This document shows, in pieces, positions 9,040-15,864 of a stretch of DNA of 64,000 nucleotides. The notes below the pieces were generated by a model, which was given only the letters and a program-made list of their open reading frames with translations, did no database searches and had not been told where the DNA came from. Source of the DNA: Achromobacter pestifer (lineage in GTDB: Bacteria; Pseudomonadota; Gammaproteobacteria; Burkholderiales; Burkholderiaceae_B). The DNA is taken from contig NZ_CP053985.1 in NCBI RefSeq assembly GCF_013267355.1, forward strand, positions 5,952,001-6,016,000, read 5' to 3'. A program made the position numbers and the translations under genes. The stretch's first letter is position 1; the number at the start of each line of letters is the position of its first letter.

Positions 9040-9723
9040 ATGAAAACCAAGACTGTTGTTCCCTACGACGAGATGCCGCTGCGGCAAGTGGAGTTGCTGG
9101 ACGCCGCCGCGCAAGCCTTCACCGAAATGGGATTCGCGGCCACCACGATCGATTCGGTCGCCGACCTGATCGGCGTTACCAAAGGCAGCGTCTATTACTA
9201 CTACCGCAGCAAGACCGACCTGTTCTTCGCCGTGCACCGGCGCGCCATGCAATTGAACCTGGACACGGTGACGCCGCTGGCGGAGGACGCTGCCGCGTCG
9301 CCGCCCCAGCGGCTATGGAACATGGCCCATGCCCACACGCATCTGATGATGGCGCATCTGCCCTACCAGCGCGTCACGGTGCAGGGGGTCGAACTGCACC
9401 TGGCCGGGCGCACCACGGCGGGCCAGCGCGCCGAACTGGAAGAGCTGGTGCGGCAGCGCGACCGCTATGAGTCGCTGTTCCGCAGCGTGATCGAGGCAGG
9501 CGTGGCGGCGGGCGACTTCCGGCCGGGTCCCCCGGCCTTGCAGGTCAAGCCGCTGCTGGGCGCCTTGAACTGGACCACCATGTGGTACCGCCCCAGGGCC
9601 GGGGAATCCGAAGCGGATCGCGAGGCCATTGCGCGCGACATCGCGGATTTCGCCGTGGCTTCCATGCAATCCCTGCTGCCCGGTTCCGTGGCGGCGCCCG
9701 CCGGAGTGAATCGCCATGCATGA
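9040..9723 (+). CDS. TetR/AcrR-family transcriptional regulator
   Basis: A 227-residue regulator with an N-terminal helix-turn-helix (TTIDSVADLIGVTKGSVYYY, near residues 32-51) followed by RSKTDLF, a classic TetR signature. The C-terminal ligand domain is not conserved enough to name an effector. It starts seven bases after the dehydrogenase stop and overlaps the next gene by eight bases, so it lies inside the operon it likely controls. The tandem dyads at 7799-7846 are the probable binding sites. By family analogy the inducer may be an acyl-CoA or free acid of the pathway. Confidence 0.9.
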   Translation: MKTKTVVPYDEMPLRQVELLDAAAQAFTEMGFAATTIDSVADLIGVTKGSVYYYYRSKTDLFFAVHRRAMQLNLDTVTPLAEDAAASPPQRLWNMAHAHTHLMMAHLPYQRVTVQGVELHLAGRTTAGQRAELEELVRQRDRYESLFRSVIEAGVAAGDFRPGPPALQVKPLLGALNWTTMWYRPRAGESEADREAIARDIADFAVASMQSLLPGSVAAPAGVNRHA

Positions 9724-10771
9724 AACGCAATCCGAGGAACGCGGCTGGCGCGCGGTTTCCGAGTGGTACCACGCTTTTTTCACGGGCATCGTCCTGTCCG
9801 CCGTGACCCGCCGCGGCACGGCGCGCGCGGCGGAGCTGGTCTACGAGATCTTCTGCCGCCAGCGCAACGAACGCTTCGTTGCGGGCCTGAAGAAGCTGGG
9901 CATCGCGCATCTGCCGCCCGCGGTCGCGGCCGCGCAGTACCACTACCTGTCCAACCATATCGGCGGCGTGGCGGTGCAGTACATGTACGAGTCCGACCGC
10001 AAGGCCTGGATACGCTACTCCGCGCCGCGCTGGATCTGGTCGGGCACCGCGCTGTGCGCGATACCGTCGGAGGTGTCGCGCGCCATGCTGGCGGGCTGGC
10101 ACGCGCAGAACGGCGTGTCGCTCAACAATCCGCGGCTGGGCTTCGTGTGCACCAAGCAGGCCGTCGACGGCCAATCGGGCCTGGAAGGCTACTACTACGA
10201 ATACGACCGCGACCTGCAGCCGCACGAACGCCTGCGCTTTTGCCGCAATGAGGATGCGCCCGATTTCGATGCCGCGGCCGCGCCCACGCTGCCCACCGCG
10301 GATTGGCCGGCCACGCGCCTGGCCAAGGCCAGCCGCAACTACGCCATGGAATACGTGCGTAGCGCCTTGCCCGTGGCCGTGAACCTGTGGGGCCCCGAGG
10401 AAGCGGGCGGCCTGCTGCGCCTGACCGGAAGAATGATAGGCATGCAGTTCTATCACGAGACCGCAGGCGCGCTGGGCGTGGTGCAGGATGGCTCGGCGCT
10501 GCAGTTCGGGCGTTTCATGGTGGCGCTGGCGCAAGCGCAGGGCGACCCGTGCGAGTTGAACGAGACGCCGCAAGGCGTGCGCGTGACGCAAAGCGGCTGG
10601 AACCTGATGGACGGCGTGGCCGACGCGCATCCTTGCTTGGCGCAAGCCTGGAACGGCTTGCTGGAAGGCGCGCTGGATGCGCACAACCACCGGCTCGCGC
10701 TGCAAATGCGCACGCAGGCGGGCGGGCAGGGCAGGGAATTCAGCTGGCTGATTGCCCGCGCCTCGGCCTGA
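9716..10771 (+). CDS. Conserved operon protein of unknown function
   Basis: A 351-residue soluble protein that I do not recognise. It has no signal peptide or membrane segment. Conspicuous features are an aromatic stretch near residues 80-105 (QYHYLSNHIGG, QYMYESDRKAWIRY), clustered Tyr in LEGYYYEYDRD near 157, and a C-terminal half with LWGPEEAGGLLRLTGRMIG and FYHETAGALG. The start overlaps the regulator's end by eight bases and the CoA-transferase follows 24 bases later, so it is almost certainly co-translated with the pathway. It could be an accessory hydrolase or ligand-binding protein, but the sequence alone does not decide. Confidence 0.8.
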   Translation: MHETQSEERGWRAVSEWYHAFFTGIVLSAVTRRGTARAAELVYEIFCRQRNERFVAGLKKLGIAHLPPAVAAAQYHYLSNHIGGVAVQYMYESDRKAWIRYSAPRWIWSGTALCAIPSEVSRAMLAGWHAQNGVSLNNPRLGFVCTKQAVDGQSGLEGYYYEYDRDLQPHERLRFCRNEDAPDFDAAAAPTLPTADWPATRLAKASRNYAMEYVRSALPVAVNLWGPEEAGGLLRLTGRMIGMQFYHETAGALGVVQDGSALQFGRFMVALAQAQGDPCELNETPQGVRVTQSGWNLMDGVADAHPCLAQAWNGLLEGALDAHNHRLALQMRTQAGGQGREFSWLIARASA

Positions 10772-10795
10772 GCCTGGAATCGAAGGAGACAGACT

Positions 10796-11938
10796 ATGCA
10801 TAGCAGCGATGCCGGCGGCGCGCTCGCCGGCCTGCGTGTCATCGACGCGTCGCGCGTCCTGGCTGGGCCGTTCTGCGGCCAGATGCTGGGCGACCATGGC
10901 GCCGACGTGATCAAGATCGAATCGCCGGAAGGCGATGAATGCCGCGGCTTCGGCCCCCCGTTCGTGGATGGCAGTTCGGCCTATTTCCGCGCCGTGAACC
11001 GCAACAAGCGCAGCATGGTGCTGGACTTGAACAGCGAGGCCGGACGCGAGACGTTCTGGCAATTGCTGGAAACCGCCGACGTGCTGATCGAGAACTTTAA
11101 GGCCAGCACGCTGCGTACCTGGGGCGTGGCCGAACCGGCCGCCATCACCGAGCGCTTTCCGCGGCTGGTCCATTGCCGCATCACGGGTTTCGGCGATGAC
11201 GGCCCGTTGGGCGAATTGCCGGGCTACGACGCCGCGGTGCAATCCATGGCCGGCCTGCTCAGCATCAACGGCGAGGCAGGCGGAGAACCCTTGCGGCTGG
11301 GCGTGCCGGTGGTCGACCTGACCACCGGCATGAACGCAGCGATCGCCGTGCTGCTGGCGCTGCAGGCGCGGCACCGCACCGGGCGCGGGCAGATGGCCGA
11401 CGTGTGCCTCTACGATTCCGCCGTGTCCGTGGCGCATCCGTTCCTGGCCAATTACCTGGCGTCGGGCAATACGCCGCGCCCCAGCGGCAACGGGCATCCC
11501 AATATCGTGCCCTACAACGTCTACCAGACCCGGACCTGCCCCTTGTTCATCGCGGTCGCCAATGACCGTCTGTTCACCAAGCTATGCGCTCAGTTGGGCA
11601 TTGCCGGGATGGCGCAGGACGAGCGCTACAAGTCCAACGGGCAACGGGTGGTCAACCGCGAGGCCGTGGACGCGGCGCTGGCCCAGGCGTTCGCGCAGGT
11701 GGACGGGGAGGCGTTCGGCAAGCAGTTGCTGGCGCAGAACGTGCCCGCCGCGCCGATCCTGGACATGGCATCGGTGGCCGCGGCCGCCCATACCGAACAT
11801 CGCCAGATGGTGGTCCGGCGCGACGATTATCACGGCCCGGGCATACCGATAAAGCTGTCAGGCACGCCGGCGGCCATACGCCGGGGCCCGCCGCGCTTGG
11901 GCGAAATGAATGCCGCAACACCGCCGTCAGAGCGGTAA
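10796..11938 (+). CDS. CaiB/BaiF-type CoA-transferase
   Basis: A complete 380-residue class III CoA-transferase. The N-terminal GLRVIDASRVLAGPFCGQML and GADVIKIESPEGDECRGFGPP are family signatures. GYDAAVQSMAGLLSINGEAGG and VDLTTGMNAAIAVL follow in the middle, where the active-site Asp (the D of VDLTT) is expected. AAPILDMASVAA is the C-terminal block. AAGGAGA precedes the ATG. It would transfer CoA onto a carboxylate, probably one captured by the Bug receptor encoded next, feeding the operon's dehydrogenase. This receptor plus CoA-transferase pairing recurs in the minus-strand operon at 34058-36314. Confidence 0.93.
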   Translation: MHSSDAGGALAGLRVIDASRVLAGPFCGQMLGDHGADVIKIESPEGDECRGFGPPFVDGSSAYFRAVNRNKRSMVLDLNSEAGRETFWQLLETADVLIENFKASTLRTWGVAEPAAITERFPRLVHCRITGFGDDGPLGELPGYDAAVQSMAGLLSINGEAGGEPLRLGVPVVDLTTGMNAAIAVLLALQARHRTGRGQMADVCLYDSAVSVAHPFLANYLASGNTPRPSGNGHPNIVPYNVYQTRTCPLFIAVANDRLFTKLCAQLGIAGMAQDERYKSNGQRVVNREAVDAALAQAFAQVDGEAFGKQLLAQNVPAAPILDMASVAAAAHTEHRQMVVRRDDYHGPGIPIKLSGTPAAIRRGPPRLGEMNAATPPSER

Positions 11939-11978
11939 GGCAAACCAGGCAGTACCCATAAAACCAGGAGACAACATC

Positions 11979-12944
11979 ATGAAAACGATACGATTCGCGC
12001 TGTTGGCGTGCGCGGCGCTGAGCCTGTCCGCGCAGGTTGAGGCGCAGGCAGAACCCTATCCCGGCGACAAGCCCATCAAGATCGTCGCGGCTTTTTCGCC
12101 AGGAAGCGCCACCGACACCAGCGCCCGCATCATCGCGGAAGAACTGCGCCGCGATCTGAATGCCAACGTGATCGTCGAAAACAAGCCTGGCGCCCAAGGC
12201 CTGATCGGCACCGAATACGCGGTGCGTTCGCCGGGCGATGGCTATACCCTGACGATCTCCAGCAGTTCGCTGAACTCCATCAATCCGGGGCTGTTCAAGA
12301 AGCTGCCCTACGATGCGCAGAAGGACTTCAGCCACGTGTCGCGTTTGACCACCATGCCCATGCTGCTGCTGGTGCGCGCGGATGGTCCGTACAAGGACCT
12401 GGCCTCGTTCGTGAAGCAGGCCGCCTCGGGGTCCTTGAACTACGGCTACGGCTCGCCCGGCGGACAGGTCGGCGCGGCCGCCTTCAACCGCATCGCCGGC
12501 GTGCGCGCGGAAGGCGTGCCGTACAAGAGCCAGCCCCCGGCGCTCACGGACCTGGCAGGCGGGCAGGTCGATTACGTGATGGCGGACTTGTCGGTCGCGA
12601 CGCCGCTATTGCGCGGCGGCAAGCTGCGCGCGCTGGCCATCAGCACCGAGCGCCGGCTGCCGGACCTGCCCGATGTGCCCACGTTCGCCGAGACCGGCTA
12701 CCAGGATTTCGACCTGGTGGTGTGGGTGGGGTTGGCCGGTCCCGCCGGCATACCCCAGCCGATACTGGAACGCTTGAACAAGGCGGTGAACGAGGCGCTG
12801 GCGCGTCCCGAGGTGCAGCAGAAGTTCGCCACCCTGGGCATGACGGCCGCGCCGAACACGCAGGCGCAGCAGCAGGCGTTCGTGGAGGCGCAATTGGGCA
12901 CCTGGGGCCGCCGCATGCAGGAAGCCAACATCAAGCCGGAGTAG
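11979..12944 (+). CDS. Bug-family tripartite tricarboxylate transporter receptor (TctC type)
   Basis: A 321-residue periplasmic binding protein with a signal peptide ending near residue 22 (SAQVEAQA). The mature part starts EPYPGDKPIKIVAAFSPGSA, the usual Bug opening. Later blocks are VIVENKPGAQGLIGTE, LPDLPDVPTFAETGY and LAGPAGIPQPILERLN. Bug proteins bind carboxylated ligands, often through a bound water bridge, and hand them to TctAB membrane subunits; no tctA or tctB lies in the window. CAGGAGA lies before the chosen ATG; the frame is open further upstream without a ribosome site. It ends the TetR operon. Confidence 0.92.
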   Translation: MKTIRFALLACAALSLSAQVEAQAEPYPGDKPIKIVAAFSPGSATDTSARIIAEELRRDLNANVIVENKPGAQGLIGTEYAVRSPGDGYTLTISSSSLNSINPGLFKKLPYDAQKDFSHVSRLTTMPMLLLVRADGPYKDLASFVKQAASGSLNYGYGSPGGQVGAAAFNRIAGVRAEGVPYKSQPPALTDLAGGQVDYVMADLSVATPLLRGGKLRALAISTERRLPDLPDVPTFAETGYQDFDLVVWVGLAGPAGIPQPILERLNKAVNEALARPEVQQKFATLGMTAAPNTQAQQQAFVEAQLGTWGRRMQEANIKPE

Positions 12945-12978
12945 GCGCCGTTCCGTTCCGATCGCGTCGTAGCGGACG

Positions 12979-13860
12979 CTATGCGTAGGCGGCGCTGTCC
13001 TGGCCGTGCCAGTGTCCGCTGACCAATTGCTCGGGCCGGCTCTGCGCCACCACCCGCGCGCAGGCGGCCCAGGCGTCTAGCCGGACGCTCAGGCCGGCGT
13101 AGATGCCGTGGCCGGCGCCAGCCTCGATCACGCCTTCGGCCTGCACGCCTTCACCCGCACGGATCGAGCCTTCGGCGCGGATGTCCTCGCCGGCGATCAG
13201 GCCCCAGCCCGAAGCGAGGTGCTCGCCGCACTGGATGGAGCCTCCGGCCTGGATGCCGCAAGCCGCGTCTATTCCCTTTTCGGCGCGCACCTCGCCGCCG
13301 GCCTTGATGCCCTGGCCGCATTTGATGGCGCCCTGCGTCTGGATGTCCTGTCCGGCATGCAGGTGGCCGGTCACGGCCAGGTCCTGGCCGGCGCAGATGT
13401 CCCATTTGGCGCGCGCGTTGCCGCCGCAATCCAGGCGCGTGGCGGTTTCGATGCCCCAGTCGGCGCTGACGTCGCCGCCCGCGCGCAGGTTGCCGCCGCT
13501 GGCGATGGTGGCGCCGGCGGTGATGTTCTCGCCCGCCTGGATGGTTTCGCCGGCGCGGATGCCGCCGCCGGTGACGATGCTGCGCCCGGCGCGCACCACG
13601 CTGTCCACGTTGATGCCCATGCGCACCTCCAGCGTGCCGGCAAAGACGATGGCGTTGGCGTCGACCGAATCCAGCCGCAGCACGGCGTCGGTGGGGCCGA
13701 ACTGGTCCAGCAGCCAGCAGGCGTCGCTGACACGCCCGTCGGCGACCAAGGCGTCAAGCACGGCCTGGTAGTCGCCCTGGCCGTTGTGGTCGCGGATGAA
13801 CCATTTGTAGCCGCCCGCGCAGGGGTTCTTGGCTTTGACGAAGTTCTTGGTGAGTTGCAT
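12979..13860 (-). CDS. Hexapeptide-like repeat protein, probable beta-helix
   Basis: A 293-residue protein with two parts. Residues 1 to about 65 are globular, with NPCAGGYKWFIRDHNGQGDY and ACWLLDQFGP; this Trp/Phe-rich module also occurs in front of other repeat proteins. From about residue 70 almost to the end there are around 30 imperfect six-residue units of the type xAGxxI (for example IRAGETIQAGENITAG), as expected for a left-handed or bactofilin-like beta-helix. No signal peptide or membrane segment is present, so it is probably cytoplasmic. The frame is open 55 codons upstream, but that part looks like random GC-rich coding. Function is unknown; a scaffold is plausible. Confidence 0.72.
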   Translation of the reverse strand: MQLTKNFVKAKNPCAGGYKWFIRDHNGQGDYQAVLDALVADGRVSDACWLLDQFGPTDAVLRLDSVDANAIVFAGTLEVRMGINVDSVVRAGRSIVTGGGIRAGETIQAGENITAGATIASGGNLRAGGDVSADWGIETATRLDCGGNARAKWDICAGQDLAVTGHLHAGQDIQTQGAIKCGQGIKAGGEVRAEKGIDAACGIQAGGSIQCGEHLASGWGLIAGEDIRAEGSIRAGEGVQAEGVIEAGAGHGIYAGLSVRLDAWAACARVVAQSRPEQLVSGHWHGQDSAAYA

Positions 13861-14253
13861 GGCGCTTGGAATAGGTCGGTGCGTGGCCTGGCTGCAAGCC
13901 TGCGGCGGCGTGCGGATAACGGGACGAGACGCGGAGCCCGGCCACGCGGCAGGGCGTCCGCCGGCCGGCGGCAAGGCTGCGCAATGCGCGGATGTGCGCA
14001 GGCAGCCGGCGGCGGGCCGGTACAAGAATCAGAAAGGGGGAAAGCGGGCGATTAGCCGGGCTTGGAGCGCGCGTAGGCGGAGCGCGCGGCGACTTCCTGC
14101 GAGCTCAACAGGGTCGAGCGCAGGGCGCAAAGCGCGCAGGCGGCGCAGGGAAGGGAGAAAAGATGGGATCGCACGGTCGCACATGCTACCACTGGGGCGA
14201 TTGCAGTCAAGCGCGGCCCTCGGAACGGCGGCGGCGCAAGGCGGGGTCAAAAA
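13861..14253. other. Gap between the repeat protein and the Bug receptor terminator
   Basis: GC-rich sequence with no gene I can support. Long frames on both strands here are continuations of reading frames from flanking genes. The upstream region of the minus-strand repeat protein should lie here, but no clear promoter or ribosome site was seen. Confidence 0.35.
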
Positions 14254-14280
14254 AAGCCGGCCTGGGGAACAGGCCGGCTT
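14249..14280 (-). terminator. Rho-independent terminator of the Bug receptor gene
   Basis: An 11-base-pair stem (14254-14264 with 14270-14280, AAGCCGGCCTG arms) closes a five-base loop. Read on the minus strand, it is followed by seven T residues (complement of 14249-14255). It lies 44 bases past the receptor's stop codon. Confidence 0.85.
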
Positions 14281-14323
14281 TCGGGGTGGCGCCGGGCTGG
14301 GCCGGCGCGCTGTCCGCGGACGA

Positions 14324-15304
14324 TCAGTTGGTCGACTGGATGTTGCGTTCCTTGGCGATGCGCTGGCGCAGTTCCAGCTCGCGCTTGATCTGGGCGGCGT
14401 ACTCGGCGGGCGTGTTGCCGTCCACCAGCGAGCCGCCGTCGGCCAGGCGCTGCACGATCTTGGGATCCTTGAGCGCCTTGACGGTGGCGTCATGGATGCG
14501 GTCGATCACGGCCTGCGGCGTGCCGGCAGGCGCGACCAGGCCGTACCAGGCCATGTTGTCCATTTCCGGCAGGCCGCCTTCGGAGAAGGTCGGCACGTCC
14601 GGCAGCGCGGGCAGGCGCTTGGGCGCGGCCACGGCCAGGGCGCGCAGCTTGCCGGCCTGGATGTGGGGCATGGACGAGGGCAGGTTGTCGAACTGGGCGT
14701 TGACCTGGCCGGCGATCACGTCGTTGAGCGCCGGGCCCGAACCGCGGTAGGGCACGTGCACCATGTCGGTCTTGGTCAGCGACTTGAACAGTTCGCCGTC
14801 CAGGTGGCCGATGCCGCCCGCGCCCGAGGACGCGTAAGCGTACTTGCCGGGGTTGGCCTTGAGCAGGGCGATGAACTCGGCCAGGTTCTTGGCTGGCACC
14901 GCCGGGTTCACCGTCAGCACGTTGGGGACGTTCACCATATTGGTGATGGGAACGAAGTCCTTCAACGGGTTGTACGGGTTCTTGGGGTTGGTGGCCGGGT
15001 TGGTGGCCATGGTGCTGACGGTGGCGACGCCCAGGGTGTAGCCGTCAGGCGTGGAGCGCGCCACGGCATCGGCGCCGATCGAGCCGCCGCCGCCGCCGCG
15101 GTTCTCGACCACCACGGCCTGGCCGAGCTCACGGCCCAGGCCCTCGGCGACGATGCGCGCCACGATGTCGGTGGTGCCGCCCGCGGCGAAGGGAACGATC
15201 AGGCGGATGGGCTTGTTGGGGTAGGGGTCGGCGGCCTGCGCGGCGGTGCTGAGGCAGAGGCCGGCGATGGCGGCGGCCAGGACGGCCTTGGCTTGGGACA
15301 GCAT
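14324..15304 (-). CDS. Bug-family tripartite tricarboxylate transporter receptor
   Basis: A 326-residue periplasmic receptor. The signal peptide (MLSQAKAVLAAAIAGLCLST, then AAQA) is followed by DPYPNKPIRLIVPFAAGGTT, the canonical Bug start. VVVENRGGGGGSIGAD, LPALPDVPTFSEGGLP and LVAPAGTPQAVIDRIH are the later signatures. The open frame runs 88 codons upstream, but those codons cross a non-coding region; ATG 15304 begins the signal peptide and has GGAGA upstream. It stands alone with its own terminator, so it is an orphan receptor whose TctAB partner must be elsewhere. Ligand is unknown, probably a carboxylate. Confidence 0.92.
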   Translation of the reverse strand: MLSQAKAVLAAAIAGLCLSTAAQAADPYPNKPIRLIVPFAAGGTTDIVARIVAEGLGRELGQAVVVENRGGGGGSIGADAVARSTPDGYTLGVATVSTMATNPATNPKNPYNPLKDFVPITNMVNVPNVLTVNPAVPAKNLAEFIALLKANPGKYAYASSGAGGIGHLDGELFKSLTKTDMVHVPYRGSGPALNDVIAGQVNAQFDNLPSSMPHIQAGKLRALAVAAPKRLPALPDVPTFSEGGLPEMDNMAWYGLVAPAGTPQAVIDRIHDATVKALKDPKIVQRLADGGSLVDGNTPAEYAAQIKRELELRQRIAKERNIQSTN

Positions 15305-15864
15305 GGTCAAGAGTCTTCTCCAGATTATTTGAATTTCCGACCCGGCCGGCTTCTTGGGCCGGCGTCGGTGAAGCTTGCCGCGCCCGGATGTTGGCGTGGC
15401 GGATGCCCCGTGGGCGCCATTCCACACAGTAAATTTCCGCTGGTCAACCCGGATAGACCCTGGCTTGCCCAGGGTTATTTTTTTATGGCGCCGTTGCCCG
15501 AAGAAGACGGCAATAGACCAAAAAAACCAATGCTGACAATGACATGAACAGCTTACGGAATATTCCAATTGCGCAAGGATTGCGCATCTATCGTGTCGTC
15601 ATCCACGGGGTACACACATAAATCTCTGCATAACTTACAAGAATCTGATATTTTTCGTATGAGATTCTTGGCCGGTCTTGCAAGAAAGCTATTGCGTTTG
15701 TTTCTGTCTGCGCCGTTCAATGGCGTTGGTTGATGTCCCCCGCGGGGCAACGTGTAGTGCAGCGACGCACCGGGCCAGGGTTCCGTCCGTTTTTCAATCC
15801 CCGGTCTGTTCGTCTTTCGCTGCCTTGCGCTGGCGGGAGGGGGCCCGGACACTCTCGGAACGCC
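15305..15864. promoter_or_regulatory. Divergent control region between Bug receptor and mrp operon
   Basis: A 560-base gap holding promoters for both directions. The middle (about 15475-15720) is clearly A/T-richer than the rest. It contains a direct repeat ATTGCGCA at 15568-15575 and 15579-15586, exactly 11 bases apart, the first copy lying in the palindrome TTGCGCAA. It also contains a perfect nine-base inverted repeat, CAAGAATCT (15638-15646) and AGATTCTTG (15662-15670), separated by 15 bases. No gene is supported here. Which regulator binds is unknown. Confidence 0.5.
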
